From positions 1 to 5,432 of the forward strand of contig JALTUB010000198.1 of assembly GCA_027047745.1 (NCBI GenBank): DNA of 5,432 nt. The letters run 5' to 3'. A program made the position numbers and the translations under genes. Below, piece after piece: positions 1-5,432 of this stretch. The DNA is from Sulfurimonas sp. (GTDB taxonomy: Bacteria; Campylobacterota; Campylobacteria; Campylobacterales; Sulfurimonadaceae). The notes under the pieces were generated by a model. That model was not told the DNA's origin and ran no database searches. It saw only the letters and a program-made list of their open reading frames with translations. Position 1 is the first letter of the stretch, and every line of letters begins with the position of its first letter.

Positions 1-452
1 CAATAGGACTCTCTAGCTTAGGATTATTTGTCATGGTACAGCTTGGTTGGGCAACATACCACATAAAACCTATTATTTTAGGAGGTCTTATTATTGGAGG
101 AATTCTTTTTGGTGCTTCAATGGCAATTTTAGGAAAATGCCCAGGAACTGGTCCAGTGTCAATTGCAGAAGGTAGAATTGATGTTATGGTTGGAGCATTC
201 GGTGGTATTTTAGGTGGTCTTGTATTTACACTTTATTATGATAAACTAAAAGTAATTATGGGAACAAATCTTGGAAACCTCAGTTTAACAAGCTACTTCA
301 ATCACCATCAAGGTCTTAGTGTGTTAATATTTGCTCTCACTCTTATTATCGTAAGCTTTATTATCCCACTTAAAGAGGTGCGTGATGAAGATAAAATAGA
401 ATCACGGAGAAATGATGAATATAAAACCATTAACACACAAAAATTTAAGTGA
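1..452 (+). CDS. YeeE/YedE family sulfur-compound transporter (DUF6691-like), 5'-truncated by window edge
   Basis: The reading frame is open from base 3, ten codons before the first visible ATG at 33, and those upstream codons (IGLSSLGLFV) read as membrane protein. The true start is therefore probably outside the window. About 149 residues are visible. The key match is a glycine-rich membrane segment followed by GKCPGTG (cysteine about 36 residues after the ATG at 33), then a second glycine-rich helix with GAFGGILGG. This arrangement is typical of YeeE/YedE inner-membrane proteins, some of which import thiosulfate through conserved cysteines. A last hydrophobic helix (LSVLIFALTLIIVSFIIPL) is followed by a charged, probably cytoplasmic tail. 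The short one-repeat form is usually encoded beside a second YeeE gene, which could lie just upstream. The 3' end overlaps the next gene by about 40 bases, which implies co-translation. The exact substrate is inferred, not shown. Confidence 0.8.
   Translation, partial: IGLSSLGLFVMVQLGWATYHIKPIILGGLIIGGILFGASMAILGKCPGTGPVSIAEGRIDVMVGAFGGILGGLVFTLYYDKLKVIMGTNLGNLSLTSYFNHHQGLSVLIFALTLIIVSFIIPLKEVRDEDKIESRRNDEYKTINTQKFK
406..410 (+). promoter_or_regulatory. Ribosome binding site for the TDT transporter, inside the upstream gene
   Basis: GGAGA lies within the last codons of the YeeE-type gene, just before the tandem ATGs at 412 and 415. Its distance to 415 is more usual than its distance to 412. 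The location inside the upstream coding region indicates translational coupling of the two transporters. Confidence 0.55.
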
Positions 453-1599
453 AGTTATTCGTAACTTCACGCCAAATTGGTTCACTCTCAATATGGGTAC
501 AGGTATCGCTTTTTTAACACTGCACAATATAAAAGTAGATCTCTTTGCTTCTCAAATATTTTGGGGTGAACTACTTTGGATCGTTGATATATTTTTCTTT
601 TTACTGTTTTCAACACTCTTTATAACAAGAATTATTTTTTATCCAGAAACTGTTAAGCTTATGTTAAAGCATCCTATCCAGTCTATGTTTTTAGGAGCTA
701 TTCCAATGGCATTAGTTCCTATTTTGGAGGGGTTTGCATTATATGGACACTTCATCTTTGGTGAAGTAGCACTTGATATTTCTTTATACATGTGGTGGTT
801 TGATGCATTTTTAGCCATTGCAGTTGGTTGGCTACTCCCTTACTTAATGTTTACCATTCAGCAAGAACATAAGCTTGAAAATATGACTGCGGTATGGCTT
901 TTGCCTATAGTTGCATCAGAAGTCACTGCTTCTGCAGGAGGATTGTTAGCACCACTTTATAGTGGAACTACTGCTGAAACTATGCTCATATTTAGTTATA
1001 TCCTTTGGGCTTTTTCTGTACCTCTTGCCTTATCTATCTTGGTAATTTTATTTTTAAGACTTGTATCTCATAAGTTACCAGAAAAAGCATTAGCTGTTAC
1101 AAGTTGGCTTACATTAGGACCACTAGGAACTGGCGCTTTATCACTTTTACTTTTAGGGAATGCTTCAAAAACAGTCCTTATAGGAACACAACTTGAACAA
1201 TTTGCAGAGTTTTTGTACTCTTTTGGGTTTATTGTCGGTCTGTTATTATGGGGTTATGGGTTATGGTGGTATGTTATGTCTTGGATAATTACATTGAAAT
1301 TTTTTAAAGATGGTCTTCCTTTTAACATGGGATGGTGGGGTTTTACTTTTCCCATAGGTGTTTTCACAGCTGCAACATTTCAATTGTGGCAAGTTACAGG
1401 ATATGATGTATTTAAGATTTTAGGTATTCTATTTTCTATTCAGCTTGCAGTGTTTTGGGTACTTGTATTTATAAAAACATTTAAAGGCATGTGGAGTGGG
1501 TACTTATTTAGTGCGCCATGTCTTTCTCCTGAAACAGGACTTCCAAAACCAGAAGAAGAGTGTGAAAAGTTTGCAAAAAAGAGATCTCATACAAATTAG
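412..1599 (+). CDS. TDT family transporter (TehA/SLAC1 superfamily), SSU1-like putative sulfite exporter
   Basis: This encodes a 395-residue integral membrane protein with about ten hydrophobic helices, the usual size for the tellurite-resistance/dicarboxylate transporter family. Conserved stretches are NFTPNWFTLNMGTG (residues 18-31), LLPIVASEVTASAGG (163-177), GPLGTG (236-241) and NMGWWGFTFPIG (305-316). These resemble the fungal sulfite efflux pump Ssu1 more than malate carrier Mae1 or TehA, so sulfite export is the best guess; nitrate, chloride or dicarboxylate remain possible. The preceding gene, a YeeE-type sulfur transporter, supports the sulfur reading. Two adjacent in-frame ATGs lie at 412 and 415. 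The GGAGA at 406-410 sits 1 base from the first and 4 from the second, so initiation at 415 (394 residues) may be preferred. The short C-terminal tail (after about 372) is charged and probably cytoplasmic. Confidence 0.82.
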   Translation: MMNIKPLTHKNLSEVIRNFTPNWFTLNMGTGIAFLTLHNIKVDLFASQIFWGELLWIVDIFFFLLFSTLFITRIIFYPETVKLMLKHPIQSMFLGAIPMALVPILEGFALYGHFIFGEVALDISLYMWWFDAFLAIAVGWLLPYLMFTIQQEHKLENMTAVWLLPIVASEVTASAGGLLAPLYSGTTAETMLIFSYILWAFSVPLALSILVILFLRLVSHKLPEKALAVTSWLTLGPLGTGALSLLLLGNASKTVLIGTQLEQFAEFLYSFGFIVGLLLWGYGLWWYVMSWIITLKFFKDGLPFNMGWWGFTFPIGVFTAATFQLWQVTGYDVFKILGILFSIQLAVFWVLVFIKTFKGMWSGYLFSAPCLSPETGLPKPEEECEKFAKKRSHTN

Positions 1600-1609
1600 T
1601 GTGAGATTT
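1582..1609 (+). terminator. Hairpin overlapping the TDT transporter stop codon, possible terminator
   Basis: Bases 1582-1592 pair with 1599-1609 as an 11-bp stem with two G-T wobbles, around a 6-base loop (AAATTA). The stop codon at 1597-1599 lies at the end of the loop and start of the right arm. The right arm ends in TTT but is followed by a mixed AT stretch rather than a long T run, while an A run precedes the left arm on the plus strand. It could therefore work weakly in the plus direction, or better for transcripts arriving from the minus strand. The stem is seen directly; the termination role is inferred. Confidence 0.42.
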
Positions 1610-1611
1610 AA

Positions 1612-1628
1612 TACAATCTTTAGATAAT
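1612..1628 (+). promoter_or_regulatory. Candidate -10 elements upstream of the small secreted ORF
   Basis: TACAAT at 1612-1617 and TAGATAAT at 1621-1628 both resemble sigma-70 -10 boxes. No convincing -35 hexamer lies 16-18 bases upstream of either. Promoters in this bacterial group often have a poorly conserved -35, so a promoter for the ORF at 1683 is plausible but unproven. Confidence 0.3.
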
Positions 1629-1682
1629 CTCCACAATTTGTTTTTATATTACAACTAGCTTAAAAACAAAAGGATATATTTT

Positions 1683-1859
1683 ATGAAAACTCTAACAAAT
1701 GTTCTACTCTCAACAGTCTTAGTTTCAAGCCTATTCGCACACTCGAATGTTTATTTAACAAATAATTCTCAAGTGCCTGATTTGAAAATACCAAAGAATG
1801 ATTTGATATTTAAAGAGTTGATTACTATACTATTCCAAATTTGCGTACATAACATCTAA
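1683..1859 (+). CDS. Short signal-peptide ORF, probably a 3'-truncated periplasmic protein gene
   Basis: The 58-codon ORF starts at an ATG with AGGA at 1671-1674, 8 bases upstream, a good ribosome binding site. The first 19-20 residues (MKTLTNVLLSTVLVSSLFAH) are a textbook Sec signal peptide, with cleavage likely after SLFA, so the product is expected in the periplasm. The rest (SNVYLTNNSQVPDLKIPKND...) matches no family I recognise. The last ten or so codons, from about 1830, lie antisense to the remnant phosphatase gene and end in a hydrophobic, cysteine-containing tail unlike the preceding polar part. I infer that the native gene was longer and lost its 3' end in a rearrangement near 1820-1838. 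The alternative is a genuine small exported protein. It follows the two sulfur transporters on the same strand but has its own ribosome binding site and possibly its own promoter. Confidence 0.5.
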   Translation: MKTLTNVLLSTVLVSSLFAHSNVYLTNNSQVPDLKIPKNDLIFKELITILFQICVHNI

Positions 1860-1961
1860 AGGATGCTCACGATCAAAGCGATCAAAAGTATGATAAAAAC
1901 AGTCTAAAATAGCCTCTGTAGAATCTATCAAAGTTCCATCCAAATCAAAAAGTATTATCAT
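1830..1961 (-). pseudogene. HAD-family phosphatase remnant (phosphoglycolate phosphatase-like N-terminus)
   Basis: The minus-strand ATG at 1961-1959 shares its A with the TGA of the solute-binding protein gene, and GGGAG at 1974-1970 provides a ribosome binding site 8 bases upstream. The 43-residue product begins MIILFDLDGTLIDSTEAIL, the HAD motif I, with nucleophile Asp6 and acid/base Asp8. It continues to EHPLDVMYANLE and stops at TAG (1832-1830). Complete HAD phosphatases of this kind have about 210 residues, with motifs II-IV further on; all of those are missing. The cap-region motif usually read as I-G-H-P-L appears only about 31 residues in, earlier than normal, so a short internal deletion is also likely. 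The fragment cannot be an active phosphatase. Intact start signals and a good N-terminus suggest recent decay or deletion. A sequencing or assembly error is the alternative. Confidence 0.75.
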
Positions 1962-3460
1962 CAATCTTTCTCCCAGCGTATATAATTATGCCAAACTCCA
2001 CTCAAGCTTGGGTCTATATTTTTTATCCTCTTGTTTACAGCAGTGATTGAGTTTGGTATATATAAGAAAAGATAAGGGTTATCGTCAGTGATGATTTTAA
2101 ACATTTCTTGCCATACTTTGCCCAGTTTTTTTCTATCTATCATGGTTTGAGACTCTTCTATCATCTTGTCAATCTTCGGATTGTGATAGCCTACAAGGTT
2201 AAAACCACCTTTTTTATCACTATCGCTATGCCAAAACATATATGGGTCTGGTGTAGGTGATAAACCCCAACCAAGTAAAATAGCATCAAATTTGTGAGGA
2301 AAAACAACCATATTTAAAAAGGCTTGCCACTCCATGACTCTAAGTGATACTTCTACCCCAATCTGTTTTAGTTGATACTGCATAATCTGTGCAGCATAAG
2401 GTCTGATAGGACTAGAGTTTGATGTAACTATCTCAAACTTAAATGGATGTTTTTTTGAATAACCTGCTTTTTTTAACAACTCTTTTGCTTTTTTTATATC
2501 CTGTTTTGGGGCTTTAACCCTATCATTAAATGCGATAGTACCAGGTAAAAATGGACCACTGCAAACCTTAGCATGACTAAAAAAAAGAATATCTACTATC
2601 TTTTGTCTATCTATCCCTAAAGATAGTGCTTTTCTTACATCTGGGTTTTGAAACTTCTTTAAACGAAGATTAAATCCTAAATAAGTGTAGGAGTGAGTAA
2701 TATTTTCATAAATATTAAACTTTTTAAAAAACTCTCTGTTTAATTGTCTCTCGTAAGCCATTGGTTCAACACTTCCAATATCTAAAGCCCCTGATTTTAA
2801 CATCAAAAATCTTGTAAGAGGGTCAGCTATCACATGAAAAGAGATTTTATCTATCTTAGCTCTTCCTTCAAAATAATCATCAAAGGCAGTAAGTTCTATA
2901 TTTTTAGAATACTCCAACTGTGTAAGTTTATAAGCTCCTGTGCCTATAGGGTGAGTGTTAAACTTTGAATTCATCAAGTTTTTTTCATCTTTTAAAATAT
3001 GTTCAGGTAGTATCCCCATCATCCAAGTCTCAAGTGCCTTAAAATATGGTTTTTTATATATAACTTCTATAGTATAGTCATCCAACATTTTAACACTTTT
3101 TACAAAACGGAATCCTGCACTGTATGGTGAAACTATCTTTGGAGATATAAGTGTGTTATATGTAAACAGAACATCTTTTGCAGTAAACAATTTTTCATCA
3201 TGCCACTTTACTCCATGTTTTAACTCAAATATCAAAGTAACGCTATCTTTAAAGTAAAACTTTTTTGCCAAATCCCCTATGATATTTTTCGACTCTTTAT
3301 CGTACTTCACCAAACCATTAAACAAAAATCCAGCTATCTCAGAAGAACTAGAATCAGTTGCTAAAATAGGGTTTAAACGAGATGGATTTGCAGAAGTAGC
3401 TAGCTGAAGTGTTGAAGCAAAAATATTGATATATAAAAAAAGGAGTAATAATAATCTCAT
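1961..3460 (-). CDS. ABC transporter substrate-binding protein, family 5 (peptide/nickel type)
   Basis: This encodes a 499-residue periplasmic binding protein of the SBP_bac_5 (DppA/OppA/NikA) family, at the usual length. A very hydrophobic signal peptide (MRLLLLLFLYINIFAS) is followed directly by the mature domain (TLQLATSANPSRLNP); there is no lipobox cysteine, so it should be soluble. Family hallmarks are FNGLVKYD (48-54), GVKWHDEKLFTAKDVLFTY (83-101), the PIGTGAYKL segment (171-179), FNLRLKKFQNPDVRKALSLGID (263-284) and the SPTPDPYMFWHSDS loop (401-414). The ligand cannot be read from sequence; peptides, or another small solute, are possible. No permease or ATPase gene accompanies it here, so it is either an orphan or served by a transporter elsewhere. 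It starts 2 bases after the upstream gene's stop, with only a distant purine run (GGAAAAG, 13 bases away), so translation probably depends on coupling. The downstream HAD start overlaps its stop codon. Confidence 0.9.
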   Translation of the reverse strand: MRLLLLLFLYINIFASTLQLATSANPSRLNPILATDSSSSEIAGFLFNGLVKYDKESKNIIGDLAKKFYFKDSVTLIFELKHGVKWHDEKLFTAKDVLFTYNTLISPKIVSPYSAGFRFVKSVKMLDDYTIEVIYKKPYFKALETWMMGILPEHILKDEKNLMNSKFNTHPIGTGAYKLTQLEYSKNIELTAFDDYFEGRAKIDKISFHVIADPLTRFLMLKSGALDIGSVEPMAYERQLNREFFKKFNIYENITHSYTYLGFNLRLKKFQNPDVRKALSLGIDRQKIVDILFFSHAKVCSGPFLPGTIAFNDRVKAPKQDIKKAKELLKKAGYSKKHPFKFEIVTSNSSPIRPYAAQIMQYQLKQIGVEVSLRVMEWQAFLNMVVFPHKFDAILLGWGLSPTPDPYMFWHSDSDKKGGFNLVGYHNPKIDKMIEESQTMIDRKKLGKVWQEMFKIITDDNPYLFLYIPNSITAVNKRIKNIDPSLSGVWHNYIRWEKD

Positions 3461-3462
3461 GT

Positions 3463-4713
3463 TTATTTAATATCTTTTCCATTGATTTTAAGATTTGATT
3501 TTGAAAAAACTATATCAAAAATAGTATTTGAAGCATCCACAACAGCATAACTAGAAACACTACTTGCCATAGTAACATCTTTCATGATGAAGTTGTAAAT
3601 CTCATTTGATAGTTTTACATTAAGATGTAAATCAACATCATCTATTAGTAAAATCGGCGATATATTTACTTTAGAGAGAAACTCTTTATCTTCTTTGATT
3701 TTAAGTGATGATTTTATACTAAAGCCTTTCAAGTTTTCAGTTTTATCAAGAGTAATATTTTCAGCAGAGAGTTCTGAAATATCAATCTGGAGTCCATGAG
3801 ACACAACATCCATACCAACTTTTATGACTTCTGCGTTTAACTTCTGGTTTGGTTTAGACTTAGAGGCTAAAACTCTCAACCTTTCTAAAGATGCTTTGTC
3901 TACGCCATTAACTGCAATATCATACTTAAAATTTTGTATAGAAATATTATCTTTAGATGATAGCAATCTTAATGATTTTATGGAACTTTTTGTATTGAAC
4001 TCGACTTTTTTATCTTGAGTAAATGAAGATGAACTTTTTAACTTCTCTAAAGAAAAGCCCAATTTAATATTTTGGTTTTGTATAGCAATATTTATATTTT
4101 TAATCGAGGTTGTAAGCCTATCAGGTGCTACAAGATAACCACTTCCTTTAAATATAGTCTTATCAAGCACTAACTTTATTTTAGTTGCATCTTTTAAAGT
4201 GTAAGTCTCATCTATATCTTTTATATAACCATCAAAATCTCTATTTGTTACATTATAATTTATATGATATAAGATACCTTTTAGAGATAAAAACTTATTT
4301 ATGTAGTTATAAAATGCTAAATCTTCATTTTTTATATTTTTAGACATCTCATCTGGCAAAGCAAGTGGATAAATATCTACCGATAATCTTTTTGCAAAAG
4401 GCAGGTTGTTATAGCTTACATCCATGCCAACTATAACACCTTTAATCATTGAGTTTACATAAGGAGGTATCTGTGTATCCGAGAAAGTATTAAGATAGTT
4501 TATAAATTTATGAGTATCTTCAACAGCAAATTCAAAATGTCTTGAGCTATGTAAATAACTAGATATACCAATATCTTTTTTAGCAACAAGACCATGACTT
4601 TTTAACGCTACTAGCCTATCATTTATCATCTTTTTCATAAATGAATTTCCGATGATAGGAAGTGTTGAGATTACAATCAAAATAACAACAACTAAAAATA
4701 TACTTTTTTTCAT
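3463..4713 (-). CDS. YdgA/DUF945-like membrane-anchored protein of unknown function
   Basis: The product has 416 residues when started at the ATG at 4713-4711. An N-terminal hydrophobic helix (about residues 4-22, KSIFLVVVILIVISTLPIIG) looks like an uncleaved anchor, leaving a large periplasmic domain. That domain is rich in alternating beta-type stretches of the form NI.I...K..., and ends in NLKINGKDIK. The anchor, the beta-rich body and this C-terminal pattern recall E. coli YdgA and other DUF945 proteins, whose role is unclear. The similarity is from memory of the pattern, not an alignment, and AsmA-like proteins are an alternative. No catalytic motif is visible. It is the first gene of a minus-strand operon with the solute-binding protein. 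An in-frame TTG at 4725 would add four residues, but it overlaps the ribosome binding site, so the ATG is preferred. Confidence 0.6.
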   Translation of the reverse strand: MKKSIFLVVVILIVISTLPIIGNSFMKKMINDRLVALKSHGLVAKKDIGISSYLHSSRHFEFAVEDTHKFINYLNTFSDTQIPPYVNSMIKGVIVGMDVSYNNLPFAKRLSVDIYPLALPDEMSKNIKNEDLAFYNYINKFLSLKGILYHINYNVTNRDFDGYIKDIDETYTLKDATKIKLVLDKTIFKGSGYLVAPDRLTTSIKNINIAIQNQNIKLGFSLEKLKSSSSFTQDKKVEFNTKSSIKSLRLLSSKDNISIQNFKYDIAVNGVDKASLERLRVLASKSKPNQKLNAEVIKVGMDVVSHGLQIDISELSAENITLDKTENLKGFSIKSSLKIKEDKEFLSKVNISPILLIDDVDLHLNVKLSNEIYNFIMKDVTMASSVSSYAVVDASNTIFDIVFSKSNLKINGKDIK

Positions 4714-4719
4714 CTCATA

Positions 4720-4723
4720 CCTC
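4720..4723 (-). promoter_or_regulatory. Ribosome binding site that fixes the YdgA-like start
   Basis: On the minus strand GAGG at 4723-4720 is 6 bases from the ATG at 4713-4711. The competing TTG start (4725-4723) overlaps this element and has no purine-rich site of its own at a proper distance. Confidence 0.6.
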
Positions 4724-4744
4724 AATCTTCTATAACTGTAAAGT

Positions 4745-4750
4745 ATTATA
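4745..4750 (-). promoter_or_regulatory. Candidate -10 box for the YdgA-like/solute-binding protein operon
   Basis: A consensus TATAAT is found on the minus strand about 31 bases before the start codon at 4713, a normal short leader. No good -35 hexamer is seen 16-18 bases further upstream, and the surrounding region is simply AT-rich, so chance occurrence is possible. Confidence 0.45.
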
Positions 4751-4809
4751 TATAAATAATGTTAATCGCACAGTTTCTATACCTAAAACTTTTGGCAAAG
4801 GTAATTTTG

Positions 4810-4837
4810 TTGAACATTATGTAAGTTTTGATACAAT
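4810..4837 (+). promoter_or_regulatory. Sigma-70 type promoter for the AAA-ATPase-like gene
   Basis: TTGAAC at 4810-4815 and TACAAT at 4832-4837 are separated by 16 bases. A TG at 4829-4830, one base before the -10 hexamer, gives an extended -10. The start codon at 4868 lies about 30 bases downstream. This is the best-formed promoter in the window. Confidence 0.55.
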
Positions 4838-4867
4838 ACTCTTAAAATACTATTTTAGGCAAACAAT

Positions 4868-5432
4868 ATGAAAAAAATACCTTATGGATTAGCAGATTTT
4901 AAAAACATAAAACAAGAAAACTTCTATTTTGTAGATAAAACTCCATTTATAGAAAAACTTGAAAATCTTAATGAAAGATTTTTAATCTTTTTAAGACCTA
5001 GACGATTTGGCAAATCTCTTTTTATTGCTATGCTTGAAGCCTATTATGATAAACATTATAAAAACGATTTTGAGATGATGTTTGGGGATACTTATATAGG
5101 AAAAAGCACAACTTCTCTTGCTAATCAATACCACATTATGCGATTTGATTTTTCAGGGATTGATGTTAATGATGTTGAAGAAAGTTTTAGAAGTTATCTT
5201 TTAAGAGAATTGCAAAGCTTTATTTTAAAGTATGATCTGAACATATCTTTAAGAGAGAATCCAATAATTTTATTTAATGATATCTTCAAAGCTATGCAAG
5301 AACAAAAACTTGAACTCATGATACTCATAGACGAGTACGACAACTTCGCAAACAAACTACTTCTTAGAGAAAAAACAGAGTATTTAGACTTAGTAAGCGA
5401 AAGAGCTGCATCATTTAAACAGTTTTTTACAG
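4868..5432 (+). CDS. AAA-ATPase-like protein (PF09820 type), N-terminal part, 3' end beyond window
   Basis: The frame is open from the ATG at 4868 to the window end, giving 188 complete codons. TAGG at 4856-4859 is a plausible ribosome binding site 8 bases upstream. The start MKKIPYGLADFKNIKQENFYFVDKT is the standard opening of the AAA-ATPase-like family: a conserved P-Y-G..dF..i....y.YVDKT segment. RPRRFGKSLF (43-52) is the family's variant Walker A, with Arg where the first Gly normally sits. LMILIDEYDNF (150-160) is the Walker B stretch with the D-E-Y-D signature. Full-length members are about 500-580 residues and usually end in a PD-(D/E)XK nuclease-like domain (PF08011), which would lie outside this window. 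The cellular role is not established. Such genes occur in many copies in some bacteria and vary between strains, which suggests a mobile or defence-related habit, but this is inference. Confidence 0.85.
   Translation, partial: MKKIPYGLADFKNIKQENFYFVDKTPFIEKLENLNERFLIFLRPRRFGKSLFIAMLEAYYDKHYKNDFEMMFGDTYIGKSTTSLANQYHIMRFDFSGIDVNDVEESFRSYLLRELQSFILKYDLNISLRENPIILFNDIFKAMQEQKLELMILIDEYDNFANKLLLREKTEYLDLVSERAASFKQFFT

Noticed and set aside
33..35. ATG at 33 as the true start of the YeeE-type gene
   Set aside because: The frame is open to the window edge with membrane-like residues before it, and no purine-rich ribosome binding site lies just upstream of 33 at the right spacing; the gene almost certainly starts outside the window.
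1600..1860. Insertion-sequence remnant or inverted repeats at the scar
   Set aside because: I found no terminal inverted repeats, target duplications or transposase fragments around 1820-1838; only short AT-rich words such as TTGAT recur, which is not evidence of an element.
3824..4018. 64-codon plus-strand ORF
   Set aside because: It lies wholly antisense to the YdgA-like gene, has no ribosome binding site of note and no recognisable protein character; it is a shadow of the real frame.
4714..4725. TTG start at 4725 for the YdgA-like gene, adding four residues
   Set aside because: The TTG overlaps the GAGG ribosome binding site that serves the ATG at 4713, and MKKSIFLVV is a more typical N-terminus before a membrane anchor.
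4782..4795. Imperfect palindrome (CCTAAAACTTTTGG) in the divergent promoter region
   Set aside because: It has mismatches near the centre and at the third position, lies in AT-rich sequence and matches no known operator; chance is sufficient.

Overview
The window is AT-rich, compact bacterial DNA. Closely packed genes, a weak -35 with a recognisable -10, and protein styles typical of Sulfurimonas, Sulfurovum and Arcobacter relatives suggest a chromosomal segment of a Campylobacterota (epsilonproteobacterial) sulfur-metabolising organism. That taxonomic placement is inference from composition and gene families; there is no marker gene here.

Layout. (1) Bases 1-1599, plus strand: the 3' part of a YeeE/YedE-type sulfur-compound transporter gene overlaps a TDT-family exporter gene most like the sulfite pump Ssu1. 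The pair looks like a translationally coupled module for moving reduced or partly oxidised sulfur compounds across the inner membrane. A hairpin overlapping the exporter's stop codon may end the transcript. (2) Bases 1683-1961: a short plus-strand ORF with a clean signal peptide runs head-on into the first 43 codons of a minus-strand HAD phosphatase gene. Both appear to lack their 3' parts, so this looks like a deletion or rearrangement scar. (3) Bases 1830-4713, minus strand: an operon reading a YdgA/DUF945-like membrane-anchored protein, then a family 5 periplasmic solute-binding protein, then the HAD remnant, with gaps of 2 and -1 bases. (4) Bases 4714-4867: a divergent promoter region. (5) Bases 4868-5432, plus strand: the N-terminal 188 codons of an AAA-ATPase-like protein of the family that usually carries a C-terminal PD-(D/E)XK nuclease-like domain; the gene runs off the window.

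No tRNA, rRNA, CRISPR array or complete insertion sequence was seen. There is no gene-free stretch longer than 300 bases. I do not see a clear undescribed system. The most informative signals are the double-truncation scar around 1820-1838 and the sulfur-transport gene pair at the left end.
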